Positions 27,930 to 36,176 are shown, counted from the first letter of the stretch. The stretch: 64,000 nt of DNA from JBGTLU01 sp041743935 (GCA_041743935.1 JBGTLU010000005.1:62001-126000); one strand, 5' to 3'. Notes: a model not told the origin generated them from the sequence alone. Numbers and translations: made by a program.

Positions 27930-28490
27930 ATGAAAAAAACAATTTTATCGTTAGTAATCGCATTAGGTTTCTCAACATTGGCAATTGCTCAAGTTAATAA
28001 AGAAACTGGCAATCCGAACGTTGGTGGTCAACCAATGTTCAAAACAAAAAACATTGTACAAAATGCTGTTAACTCAGCTGACCACACTACTTTAGTTGCT
28101 GCTGTACAAGCTGCAGGTTTAGTAGATGCTTTACAAGGTGATGGACCATTTACTGTATTCGCACCAACCAACGCTGCATTTGGTAAATTACCTGAAGGTA
28201 CTGTAGGCGAATTAGTAAAACCAGAAAACAAAGCTACCTTAACCAAAATTTTAACTTACCATGTAATTGCAGGTAAATTTGATTCAAAAGCTGTTGCTGC
28301 TGCAATTAAAGCCGGAAAAGGGAAAGCAACTTTAACTACATTAAGTGGTGGTGTTTTAACTGCTTCTATGAGTGGTAAAGACTTAATCTTAACCGATGAG
28401 AACGGCAATAAATCCAAAGTTACAGTTGCTGACGTATATCAAAGTAACGGAGTAATACACGTTATTGATACCGTAGTATTACCTAAGTAA
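27930..28490 (+). CDS. Secreted fasciclin-domain protein (first copy)
   Basis: A 186-residue secreted protein with signal peptide (MKKTILSLVIALGFS to IAQ) and one FAS1 domain. The FAS1 boxes are clear: DGPFTVFAPTNAAFGKLPEGT, then LTKILTYHVIAGKF and NGVIHVIDTVVLP. FAS1 domains mediate adhesion or matrix contact. The start is ATG 27930, not the GTG at 27903. It is closely related to the lipoprotein at 29106, and msrB lies between them. Confidence 0.92.
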   Translation: MKKTILSLVIALGFSTLAIAQVNKETGNPNVGGQPMFKTKNIVQNAVNSADHTTLVAAVQAAGLVDALQGDGPFTVFAPTNAAFGKLPEGTVGELVKPENKATLTKILTYHVIAGKFDSKAVAAAIKAGKGKATLTTLSGGVLTASMSGKDLILTDENGNKSKVTVADVYQSNGVIHVIDTVVLPK

Positions 28491-28512
28491 TTTTAGGTAT
28501 TAATGCTCTCTA

Positions 28513-28544
28513 AAAATGCTTCTCGGACAAACGAGAAGCATTTT
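28513..28544 (+). terminator. Hairpin terminator between the first fasciclin gene and msrB
   Basis: A perfect 13-bp stem (AAAATGCTTCTCG / CGAGAAGCATTTT) with loop GACAAA. It rules out the in-frame ATG at 28516 as the msrB start because that ATG is in the stem. The trailing T-run is short (4), so some read-through into msrB is plausible. Confidence 0.8.
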
Positions 28545-28557
28545 CACATATAATGAT

Positions 28558-29049
28558 ATGAAATATTTAAAAATTATTCCATTACTTTTCATAGCTGCAA
28601 CTGTAGTAGTTATAGCTCAAACAAAATCTATAAAACCTTACTCACCCATTGAATTTGATGGAAGTAAAGTTGTGAAGACAGACGCGGAGTGGAAAAAAGC
28701 ACTTACCCCTACCCAGTATCAAGTCCTTCGTCAACATGGAACGGAAAGATCTTTTACTGGTAGCCTTTTGAACAACAAAGAAACAGGAATATATCAATGC
28801 ATGGGATGTAAATTAGATTTATTTGCATCTTCTACCAAGTATGATTCTAGGACAGGTTGGCCAAGTTTTTGGGATGTAGTGTACAAGAAAAATATAATTA
28901 TTAAAAAAGATACCAGTTTTGGTATGACAAGAGAAGAAGTATTATGTGCACGTTGCGATGGTCATTTAGGACATGTTTTTAATGACGGCCCTAATCCTAC
29001 CGGATTGCGATATTGTATAAATTCAGAAGCATTATCATTTAAAAAATAA
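28558..29049 (+). CDS. msrB: Exported peptide-methionine (R)-S-oxide reductase
   Basis: A 163-residue enzyme that reduces methionine-R-sulfoxide in proteins. An N-terminal hydrophobic signal (MKYLKIIPLLFIAATVVVIAQ) places it outside the cytoplasm. Two zinc-type CxxC pairs are visible (QCMGCKLDLF and CARCDGHLGHVF). The RTGWPSFWD segment and the catalytic Cys in RYCINSEALSF are intact. It sits between two fasciclin genes, so repair of oxidised surface or periplasmic proteins, perhaps those fasciclins, is a reasonable inference. Confidence 0.95.
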   Translation: MKYLKIIPLLFIAATVVVIAQTKSIKPYSPIEFDGSKVVKTDAEWKKALTPTQYQVLRQHGTERSFTGSLLNNKETGIYQCMGCKLDLFASSTKYDSRTGWPSFWDVVYKKNIIIKKDTSFGMTREEVLCARCDGHLGHVFNDGPNPTGLRYCINSEALSFKK

Positions 29050-29105
29050 ATTAAAACAAAACAATTAAATCTTAAAACTGTTACAAGTAAAACAAAAATT
29101 AAATC

Positions 29106-29690
29106 ATGAAAAAATCACTAGTAATCTTATCATTAGCAGGAGCATTTATTTTCGCTGCCTGTGAAACCAAAACTGAAACTGCACCAGTAGAAGTTGAAAA
29201 CACAAACCCAATGGTTGGTGGTGCTGCAATGTTTGATACTTTAGACATTATTGATAATGCAGTTAATTCTGCAGATCACACTACATTAGTTGCCGCTGTA
29301 CAAGCTGCAGGTTTAGTAGAAACTTTAAAAACTGACGGGCCATTTACTGTATTTGCACCAACAAATGATGCATTTGCAGCTTTACCAGAAGGTACAGTAG
29401 CAAACTTGTTATTACCAGAGAACAAAGAAATGTTAACTAAAATTTTGACATACCATGTTGTATCTGGAAAATTTGATTCTAAAACTGTAGCAGAAGCAAT
29501 TACTGCAAATGGTGGAGAATTTACTATCACTACTGTTAGTGGTGGAAATTTAGTTGCGAAATTTGGCGCAAACGGAACTGATATCAATTTAGTAGATGAA
29601 AACGGCGGAGTTGCAACAGTAACTATTGCTGACGTATTCCAAAAAAATGGCGTGATTCACGTTATAAACACTGTAGTTCTTCCTAAATAA
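29106..29690 (+). CDS. Fasciclin-domain lipoprotein (second copy)
   Basis: A 194-residue lipoprotein with lipobox FAAC (mature Cys near residue 19), a Glu/Thr-rich linker and one FAS1 domain. The domain shows DGPFTVFAPTNDAFAALPEGT, MLTKILTYHVVSGKF and NGVIHVINTVVLP. It is near-identical in layout to the first copy, including the NPMVGGAAMF lead-in. One copy is thus soluble and one membrane-anchored, which suggests duplication followed by a change of location. Confidence 0.92.
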   Translation: MKKSLVILSLAGAFIFAACETKTETAPVEVENTNPMVGGAAMFDTLDIIDNAVNSADHTTLVAAVQAAGLVETLKTDGPFTVFAPTNDAFAALPEGTVANLLLPENKEMLTKILTYHVVSGKFDSKTVAEAITANGGEFTITTVSGGNLVAKFGANGTDINLVDENGGVATVTIADVFQKNGVIHVINTVVLPK

Positions 29691-29717
29691 GGTTTTAAAA
29701 CTAAGACTCAGTAAATC

Positions 29718-29750
29718 AAAAACCCTCTCTAACTAGAGAGGGTTTTTATT
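29718..29750. terminator. Terminator overlapping the 3' end of the GIY-YIG-like gene
   Basis: A perfect 13-bp stem (AAAAACCCTCTCT / AGAGAGGGTTTTT) with loop AACT. It ends the fasciclin transcript. The last codons and stop (29729) of the convergent minus-strand gene lie inside the same hairpin, so it probably serves both. Confidence 0.88.
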
Positions 29751-30109
29751 TTTATAGAAATAGTTGAAGTACCATATACCGGTTTTTCAAAACCATTACC
29801 AACGGTTAAGTCTACCCAATCTGGGTTAATGGCTCTAATTAATTTTTCTTTTTGTGCTTTTGTGTAATATCTAATTTCGGTAAACCGTTTATCTGCTATA
29901 TATTGAGAATCATATTCTTCGAAATATACTATTCTATTCAATTTGTCATTGTTCTCAGATAATACAAGAGGAAGATTATTAATTATATTAATTGTTCTAA
30001 TTAAGTCATTTGTCATTCCAACGTGGATTACCGTTCGTTTAGAATTAGTAACAAAATAGATAATCCACTTCGTAGATTCTGGTAGTTTGGATGGTTTATG
30101 ATCGATCAT
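29729..30109 (-). CDS. Degenerate GIY-YIG-like protein in the dinB operon
   Basis: A 126-residue protein whose layout follows small GIY-YIG (UPF0213/YhbQ-like) nucleases. WIIYFVTNSKRTVIHVGMTNDL stands in place of the usual GIY...YIG-TNDL block, followed by IVYFEEYDS and KEKLIRAINPDW. By eye the catalytic set looks broken: the Tyr of YIG is His, the catalytic Arg position reads Thr, and the Glu of the ..RE.. helix is Phe. It begins one base after the dinB stop and so is presumably co-expressed with it. The function may be DNA binding rather than cleavage. Confidence 0.6.
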   Translation of the reverse strand: MIDHKPSKLPESTKWIIYFVTNSKRTVIHVGMTNDLIRTINIINNLPLVLSENNDKLNRIVYFEEYDSQYIADKRFTEIRYYTKAQKEKLIRAINPDWVDLTVGNGFEKPVYGTSTISIKIKTLSS

Positions 30110-30110
30110 T

Positions 30111-31259
30111 TTATTTATAATTTATAAAGGAATTTGCTTTTTTAATTTTTTTCCAACCATATTTATTTCTAATCTGATCTACTGTTTGGTTCAATTTATT
30201 ATCCTTATCCTGATCAATAAAAAGATTTGTTTGTATAGTGGTAGATTTTAATCCGCTTAGCCTTACTCCTATTAACCTAAGTTTCATATCCAATTTAAAG
30301 AGTTCAGAAAATAATTTTGTAACAGTTTGAGTAATTAATAAATCGTTTACAGTTGCCGGAATGTGTGCTTGACGGTTAATTGTTTTAAAGTCTGGATAGC
30401 GAATTTTCACTGCAATACAAGTCGTAGATTTTTGTTGTGAACGTAATTTATAAGTTAAGCGTTCACACATACCAGATAAAACAGCATTTAAATGTTCTAT
30501 ATCCGATATATCCACATCAAAAGTAGTTTCTTGAGAAATGGATTTGCTATCTTGAATTCTTACCACTTCGCTGTAACAAATACCATTTGCTTTTTCCCAT
30601 AAAACACCTCCCTGTTTTCCTAATAAATTAATAAGCATTTCAATAGGAATGGATGCAAGATCCCCAATGGTATTTATTCCACGGCTAGTTAAAATTTCTG
30701 CCGTTTTTTCTCCTGCCATAGGTATTTTTGAAATAGGTAATGGCGCTAAAAACTCTTTCTCTTTGCCTGCTTCAATACATAATTCGCCATTTGGTTTTGC
30801 TAATCCGGTAGCAATTTTTGAAACGGTTTTGTTAGTAGATAAAGCCATTGAAATTGGCAATCCGGTTTGACGGATAATTTCTTTCCTTAGTTTTTTTGCA
30901 TATTCAAATGCATTATAAAAAGTATCTAAACCACTTAAATCAACATAAAACTCATCAATAGAAGCTTTTTCGTAATTAGGTGTATTATCAGCCAAAATGC
31001 TGGTTATTAAATCAGAATAATACTTGTAGGATGCCATGTCACCTCTAATCCAAATGGCGTCAGGAGAAAGTCTCTCAGCTTGTTTGGTTGGCATTCCGGC
31101 ATGAACCCCTGATCTTCTGGCTTCATAACTACAAGAAGCAACTACTCCGCGTTCTCCCCCACCTACTATTACTGGCTTATCTATTAAACCCGGATTTTTA
31201 AGTCGTTCAACGGACACAAAAAAAGTATCTAAATCCAGGTGAAGTATTGCTCTTTTCAT
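30111..31259 (-). CDS. dinB: DNA polymerase IV (Y family)
   Basis: A 382-residue error-prone translesion polymerase. Catalytic acidic residues are visible in the N-terminal LHLDLDTFFVSVE and in ASIDEFYVDLSG. ALSTNKTVSKIATGLAKP and the helix-hairpin-helix region (LTSRGINTIGDLASI) are also typical, and the little-finger domain follows. The length is normal. It is transcribed away from an XRE-S24 repressor gene with a perfect 25-bp palindrome between them, which suggests DNA-damage control. It is followed after 1 base by the GIY-YIG-like gene. Confidence 0.95.
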   Translation of the reverse strand: MKRAILHLDLDTFFVSVERLKNPGLIDKPVIVGGGERGVVASCSYEARRSGVHAGMPTKQAERLSPDAIWIRGDMASYKYYSDLITSILADNTPNYEKASIDEFYVDLSGLDTFYNAFEYAKKLRKEIIRQTGLPISMALSTNKTVSKIATGLAKPNGELCIEAGKEKEFLAPLPISKIPMAGEKTAEILTSRGINTIGDLASIPIEMLINLLGKQGGVLWEKANGICYSEVVRIQDSKSISQETTFDVDISDIEHLNAVLSGMCERLTYKLRSQQKSTTCIAVKIRYPDFKTINRQAHIPATVNDLLITQTVTKLFSELFKLDMKLRLIGVRLSGLKSTTIQTNLFIDQDKDNKLNQTVDQIRNKYGWKKIKKANSFINYK

Positions 31260-31274
31260 TTTATTTTGCAGATC

Positions 31275-31299
31275 CTAATAAAGTTACTAACTTTATTAG
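31275..31299. promoter_or_regulatory. Perfect 25-bp palindrome, putative SOS-type operator
   Basis: CTAATAAAGTTA (31275-31286), a central C, then its exact reverse complement TAACTTTATTAG (31288-31299). Each arm contains TAACTTTA, close to the TAnnTTTG -7 consensus, oriented toward dinB on one strand and toward the regulator gene on the other. A bound dimer would cover both promoters. The repressor at 31352 is the obvious candidate ligand. Confidence 0.75.
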
Positions 31300-31351
31300 C
31301 AAATATAAACTAATAATTTTAGCAAACAATAGTTATACTAAATTTTTTACT

Positions 31352-32143
31352 ATGTCATATATTGCAGATAATATTAAATTTTTACGTAAACAAAAAAAAA
31401 TAACCCAGCAGCAATTTGCTGATTTAATGGGAGTTAAACGTCCTGTAATAGGTGCGTATGAAGAAAAAAGAGCCGAGCCTAAAGCAGAGCTTCTTTATAA
31501 AATGGCCCAGGTTTTTGATATTACGGTAGATGAATTGGTAACCGAACGAATTAATGAAAAATGGTTAATTAAGAAAGAAAAAGAAAAAATACTAGAACAA
31601 GATATTTTAAATCAGAAAATGCGAGTACTTAGTATTACGGTTGATTCTGATGACAAAGAAAATATTGAATTAGTACCAATAAAAGCAAGTGCTGGTTATT
31701 TAAATGGATTTTCTGACCCACAATTTATTGCTGAACTACCCAAGTTTAAATTACCAATGTTTAATAATGGTACGTTTCGCGCATTTGAACTGAAAGGAGA
31801 TTCTATGCTTCCGCTTCAGCCCGGAACTTTTATTATTTCTGAATATGTAAGTGATTGGAACACCATAAAACCTGGCGAAACCTATGTGATTATTAGTAGT
31901 AATGATGGTATTGTTTATAAACGAATTATGAATGATCCTCGCAAAACAAAAAGCTTAAAACTTAAATCTGATAATCAAACCTACGAAACCTACACTATTC
32001 CAATAACCGAAGTTCTTGAAATTTGGAAAGCTAAAGCCTACATTAGCACCTTCTTTCCGGAACCAATAAATGAACCATCCATAGAAAAACTTACTGAAAT
32101 GGTTCAGCAATTACAAAAATCTGTTTCGGGTATTAAAAACTAA
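31352..32143 (+). CDS. LexA-like repressor: XRE helix-turn-helix plus S24 peptidase
   Basis: A 263-residue cytosolic regulator. An N-terminal XRE DNA-binding domain (ITQQQFADLMGVKRPVIGAYE) and a Lys/Glu-rich linker precede an S24 autoprotease domain. The expected self-cleavage pair Ala-Gly is at 114-115, the nucleophile is S151 (KGDSMLPLQPG) and the general base is K190 (GIVYKRI). The spacings resemble LexA and UmuD. Such proteins cleave themselves on RecA-ssDNA filaments. I choose ATG 31352 because an upstream in-frame start would cross the operator. Its stop overlaps the bioF start (TAATG). Confidence 0.88.
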   Translation: MSYIADNIKFLRKQKKITQQQFADLMGVKRPVIGAYEEKRAEPKAELLYKMAQVFDITVDELVTERINEKWLIKKEKEKILEQDILNQKMRVLSITVDSDDKENIELVPIKASAGYLNGFSDPQFIAELPKFKLPMFNNGTFRAFELKGDSMLPLQPGTFIISEYVSDWNTIKPGETYVIISSNDGIVYKRIMNDPRKTKSLKLKSDNQTYETYTIPITEVLEIWKAKAYISTFFPEPINEPSIEKLTEMVQQLQKSVSGIKN

Positions 32144-33264
32144 TGAACACAGATATAAATTATGCTTTTCTTACCAAAGCGTTAAATGAACGTATTGAAA
32201 ATAATTCACTTAGATTTTTACAAAATTCTACTGGTATAGATTTCTGTTCTAATGATTATTTAGGATTTTCCAGGTCTGCTGAATTACAAAATTTAATAGC
32301 TACAGAAATAAAAACGAATAACATTTTATCGGTTGGCAGTACCGGTTCAAGATTAATTTCCGGGAATAGTACATACGTAGAAGAATTAGAACAATACATT
32401 GCAACTTTCCATGAATCAGAAACTGGTTTAATTTTTAATTCGGGATACGATGCAAATCTTGGATTATTTTCATGCATTGCTAAACGTGGTGATACTATTA
32501 TCACAGACGAATTAATACATGCATGCATAATAGACGGTGCTAGATTAAGTCATGCAAATAGATACATTTTCAAACACAATGATTTAACAAGTTTAGACCA
32601 TAAGCTAAAATTAGCAAGAGGAAATATATTTGTGGGGATAGAAAGTATTTATTCTATGGATGGCGATACAGCACCAATAGAAGAAATAGCTCATTTATGT
32701 AAAAAATATAATGCTCATTTAATTGTAGATGAAGCACATGCAACCGGAGTAATTGGTATAAATGGCAAAGGTCTTGTACATCAATTTAAACTGCAACAAG
32801 AAGTTTTTGCTAGAGTACACACCTTTGGTAAAGCAATGGGTTGCCATGGTGCCATAGTATTGGGCAACAAACAATTACGTGATTATTTAATAAACTTTGC
32901 ACGCCCTTTTATATATTCTACTGCTCTACCGTTTCATACTTTAGCCAGTATAAAATGTGCTTATAAACTTTTAGAAAATAATGCTTCCATCCTTTCTGAA
33001 TTAAATGATAAAATACAATTATTTAAGAAAATGGTACAGCAAGAAATGTTAATACCGAGCAATAGTCCTATTCAATCCCTCTTAATTACGGGTAATACAC
33101 AATGCAGAGAAGCGGCAAATAAAATTCAACAAAGTAATTTCAATGTAAAACCCATCTTAAGTCCTACTGTGCCAATAGGTAAAGAGCGCATAAGAATTTG
33201 TATACATGCTCATAATACAAATGACGATATCCGGAAATTAATCTCTATAGTTAATACTTTATGA
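32143..33264 (+). CDS. bioF: 8-amino-7-oxononanoate synthase-type PLP enzyme
   Basis: A 373-residue alpha-oxoamine synthase. It condenses pimeloyl thioester with alanine in biotin synthesis. Visible are SVGSTGSRLISGNSTYVEELE, the PLP-contacting VDEAHATGVIG, and the Schiff-base lysine in HTFGKAMGCHGA. Relatives (KBL, SPT) share these motifs, but the adjoining bioD supports BioF. Its ATG overlaps the stop of the LexA-like regulator by one base, and its stop overlaps bioD by four (ATGA), giving a tight regulator-bioF-bioD chain. Confidence 0.9.
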   Translation: MNTDINYAFLTKALNERIENNSLRFLQNSTGIDFCSNDYLGFSRSAELQNLIATEIKTNNILSVGSTGSRLISGNSTYVEELEQYIATFHESETGLIFNSGYDANLGLFSCIAKRGDTIITDELIHACIIDGARLSHANRYIFKHNDLTSLDHKLKLARGNIFVGIESIYSMDGDTAPIEEIAHLCKKYNAHLIVDEAHATGVIGINGKGLVHQFKLQQEVFARVHTFGKAMGCHGAIVLGNKQLRDYLINFARPFIYSTALPFHTLASIKCAYKLLENNASILSELNDKIQLFKKMVQQEMLIPSNSPIQSLLITGNTQCREAANKIQQSNFNVKPILSPTVPIGKERIRICIHAHNTNDDIRKLISIVNTL

Positions 33265-33869
33265 AACCCATTTTTATAACAGGTATAGGTACAGATGTTG
33301 GTAAAACAATATTTTCTGCAGTTATTACCGAAAAACTAAAAGCAAATTATTGGAAACCAATACAATGCGGAAGTTTAGAATTTACAGATAGCATGCAAGT
33401 AGCAAAACTGTTAACTAATTCACAATCCATCATTTATCCTGAAGCTTATTTACTTAAGGGTCCGTATTCTCCGCATAAAGCAGCAGCATTAGAAAATATT
33501 TCGATTGATATACATGCCATACAATTACCTAAAACAAATAATCAATTAATTGTTGAGGGTGCTGGAGGTTTGATGGTCCCTATTAACAAGGATTACTTAA
33601 TAATAGATTTAATTAAAAAATTTAATGCCGAAGTAATTTTAGTTGCCAAAAATTATTTAGGAAGCATTAATCATACTTTATTAAGTATAGAAGTATTAAA
33701 ATTTCATAATATTCCTGTTAAGGGCATTGTATTTTCGGGAGAAAGTGATACAAGTTCAGAAGAAATAAAACTACATTTCTCTGGCTTAAACTGTCTAGGA
33801 ACGATACCTCACTTAAGTACGTTAAACCCTACTAATATAAAAGAAGCTGGTAAGCAGATTACTATTTAA
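33261..33869 (+). CDS. bioD: Dethiobiotin synthetase
   Basis: A 202-residue ATP-dependent carboxylase that closes the ureido ring of dethiobiotin from diaminopelargonic acid and CO2. The P-loop is FITGIGTDVGKTIFSA; VEGAGGLMVPIN and a late IVFSGE segment are typical. It overlaps bioF by four bases. bioA, bioB and pimeloyl-forming genes are not in the window. Its stop interlocks with the convergent rnz stop (TTAA, 33866-33869). Confidence 0.92.
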   Translation: MKPIFITGIGTDVGKTIFSAVITEKLKANYWKPIQCGSLEFTDSMQVAKLLTNSQSIIYPEAYLLKGPYSPHKAAALENISIDIHAIQLPKTNNQLIVEGAGGLMVPINKDYLIIDLIKKFNAEVILVAKNYLGSINHTLLSIEVLKFHNIPVKGIVFSGESDTSSEEIKLHFSGLNCLGTIPHLSTLNPTNIKEAGKQITI

Positions 33870-34777
33870 ATAGTAAATGTTTCGCCTTCTACTGCCAAAA
33901 ATGTTTTAGGAAAAACCGATTGTGCCTCTTCTAGTAAAGGATGTAAATCATTGTAACGAGCAGAAAAATGGCCAATTAATAATTTTTTAACATTAGCCAT
34001 TTCAGCAATTTTAGCGGCTTGTAAAGCAGTAGTATGATAGGTTTCAGTAGCACGTTCAATTCTATCGTGTAAAAATGTTGCTTCATGATACAGAGCATCT
34101 ACGCCTGAAATTTGGTCTAAAAAAGTGGTAATCATGATAGTATCCGAACAATATGCATAGGCTCTGGGAACAGGTGGGTCAAATGTAATTTCACTATTCC
34201 TGATTAAAACCCCATCTGCGGTTTCAAAATCTGCGCCTAATTTTATTTCGGGAATTTTTTCTACCGGAATTTGTAATTCTTCCAGTTTATCTTTTCTAAT
34301 GTTTCTAGGTTTGGGAGTTTCCTTAAAAATAAATCCCGTACAAGGAAGTCGGTGACTAAGAAGTATAGTTTCCACCGTTATATCATCGTTTGTGTAAATA
34401 ATTTCAGTGGTACTCGCTTGAGTTGGTATGTAGTTTATCGGAAATTTTATTTCCGTTTTAGAGTGTTTTAGATGAATTTCTATAATTTCTTGTAATTCAG
34501 GAGGGGCAATAATATCCATCGGGTTTGTTCTACCGTCTAAATTTAAACTGGATAATAATCCAACAAGACCTAAATAATGATCGCCGTGGAGATGACTAAT
34601 AAAAATACAATCTATTTTGCTTCTTTTTAAACCAAATCTGTTAAGTTGAATTTGTGTACCCTCACCACAATCAATTAGATAAAATCGTTCATTAATATTT
34701 AATAATTGTGAACTAGGAAAACGATTGAAAGCAGGTGTTGCGGAACTACTTCCGAGAATGGTTACTTCGAATTTCAT
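33866..34777 (-). CDS. rnz: Ribonuclease Z
   Basis: A 303-residue metallo-beta-lactamase-fold endonuclease that trims the 3' end of tRNA precursors. The zinc motif is FISHLHGDHYLGLVGLL, and further ligands lie in YCSDTI, LYHEATF and LIGHFSARY. The length is that of the short bacterial form. The STAS gene is directly upstream (15 bases) on the same strand, so the two are probably one operon. Confidence 0.95.
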   Translation of the reverse strand: MKFEVTILGSSSATPAFNRFPSSQLLNINERFYLIDCGEGTQIQLNRFGLKRSKIDCIFISHLHGDHYLGLVGLLSSLNLDGRTNPMDIIAPPELQEIIEIHLKHSKTEIKFPINYIPTQASTTEIIYTNDDITVETILLSHRLPCTGFIFKETPKPRNIRKDKLEELQIPVEKIPEIKLGADFETADGVLIRNSEITFDPPVPRAYAYCSDTIMITTFLDQISGVDALYHEATFLHDRIERATETYHTTALQAAKIAEMANVKKLLIGHFSARYNDLHPLLEEAQSVFPKTFLAVEGETFTI

Positions 34778-34792
34778 ACTCGGAAAATGAGA

Positions 34793-35173
34793 TTAACTAT
34801 TCTGTTCTTTTCTTAAATCGCGCTCAATTTCTTCTATAAAAATTAAATCAACCGCTTCGTTGATGGTTGGAACACAATTTAATACCGTTTGTAATTGCGA
34901 GATTTCTATAAGTTTAATCACAGATGCTTGTGCATTTGCTATTACGAAAGTTCCATTCGAATTTTTAGACAATCGATTCCCAACAAGTAAAGAACTTAAA
35001 CCAGAAGAATCTGTGTATTTTACATCCGATAAATCTAATATTACATTACGAAACGATTCATTATTCAATAAGATAAGTTCTGATTTTAGCATAGGAGCTA
35101 TAATAGAATTAAGCTTATTCTCTTCTAACTTGAAGGTTACGTACTTATCGTGTTTATCTATGGAAAATTTCAT
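34793..35173 (-). CDS. STAS-domain protein (anti-sigma-factor antagonist type)
   Basis: A 126-residue cytosolic protein with one STAS domain. ILDLSDVKYTDSSGLSSLLVGNRL carries the serine pair in the D-S-S-G loop that is phosphorylated in SpoIIAA-type antagonists. No anti-sigma kinase or sigma-factor gene is nearby, so the partner is unknown. A C-terminal charged tail (EEIERDLRKEQ) extends past the fold. It is followed by rnz on the same strand. Confidence 0.85.
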   Translation of the reverse strand: MKFSIDKHDKYVTFKLEENKLNSIIAPMLKSELILLNNESFRNVILDLSDVKYTDSSGLSSLLVGNRLSKNSNGTFVIANAQASVIKLIEISQLQTVLNCVPTINEAVDLIFIEEIERDLRKEQNS

Positions 35174-35231
35174 GAGCTAATTAATTGGCAGCTAAAATAC
35201 ATCAAATTGGTTGAAATCAAAATTTATAAAG

Positions 35232-36176
35232 TTATTTACCATGTAAGAACTTCATAACATTTGCTTCTATTCTATTGCTAATAGATTCCTGATTTGGCTT
35301 TTGAAATGTTTCACCTGTTATTTTTTCAAATAATTCTATATACCTAATTGAAATATTTTGTACGATTTCCTCTGTCATTTCCGGAATTACTTCTCCATCT
35401 TTACCCTGAAAGCCTTTCTCAATTAACCATCTTCTAACAAATTCTTTTGATAATTGTTTTTGCTCCTCTCCTAGTTTTTGTCGTTGTTCAAAACCGTCGG
35501 CATAAAAATATCTGGAAGAATCTGGAGTATGAATTTCATCTATTAAAACAATTTTTCCGTCCTTTTTTCCAAACTCATATTTGGTATCAACCAATATTAA
35601 TCCTTGTTTGGCAGCTATTTGTGTACCCCGTTCAAAAAGTGCAAAAGCATATTCTTCTAATTGAGCATAGTCATTTGCATTCACAATGTTTTGTTTTATA
35701 ATATCTTCTTTAGAAATATCTAAATCATGGCCTTCTTTTGCTTTAGTTGTTGGAGTAATGATAGGAGATGGCAGTTTGTCGTTCTCTTTTAATCCATCTG
35801 GCAAATGAACACCACAGACCATTCTTTTTCCGGACTTATATTCTCTCCATGCATGCCCAGCTAAATAACCACGTACCACCATTTCAATCTCAAAAGGTTC
35901 GCAAATATGACCAATAGTAACATTGGGGTCGGGTACTGCTATCACCCAATTAGGTACAATATCCTTAGTTGCTTCTAAAAATTTAGCTGCTATCTGATTT
36001 AAAACTTGCCCTTTATAAGGAATTGGTTCAGGCAGAACTACATCAAAAGCAGATATTCTATCGCTAGCAACCATTACCAGATAAGTATCTGATATGGTAT
36101 ATACATCTCTAACTTTACCGCGATAATGTTTTACTTGACCAGGAAAATTAAAATTACTTTCTTTTAGTGATTGCAT
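35232..36176 (-). CDS. purC: SAICAR synthetase (purine biosynthesis)
   Basis: A 314-residue ATP-dependent ligase that joins aspartate to CAIR in de novo purine synthesis. VKHYRGKVRDVYTI, VASDRISAFDVVLP, EIEMVVRGYLAGHAWREY and LVDTKYEFGKKDGKIVLIDEIHTPDSSR are the conserved blocks. The length matches the long Bacteroidota/eukaryote-like form rather than the about 240-residue E. coli form. It lies downstream of phoH on the same strand, with a 67-base gap. Confidence 0.96.
   Translation of the reverse strand: MQSLKESNFNFPGQVKHYRGKVRDVYTISDTYLVMVASDRISAFDVVLPEPIPYKGQVLNQIAAKFLEATKDIVPNWVIAVPDPNVTIGHICEPFEIEMVVRGYLAGHAWREYKSGKRMVCGVHLPDGLKENDKLPSPIITPTTKAKEGHDLDISKEDIIKQNIVNANDYAQLEEYAFALFERGTQIAAKQGLILVDTKYEFGKKDGKIVLIDEIHTPDSSRYFYADGFEQRQKLGEEQKQLSKEFVRRWLIEKGFQGKDGEVIPEMTEEIVQNISIRYIELFEKITGETFQKPNQESISNRIEANVMKFLHGK

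Noticed and set aside
28516..28557. Upstream ATG that would extend msrB by 14 codons
   Set aside because: It lies inside the stem of the preceding terminator, and the downstream ATG gives a clean signal peptide.
29276..29587. Minus-strand open frame within the second fasciclin gene (and a similar one at 28028-28246 in the first)
   Set aside because: Both are mirror frames of the same conserved FAS1 coding sequence and appear in both copies for that reason.
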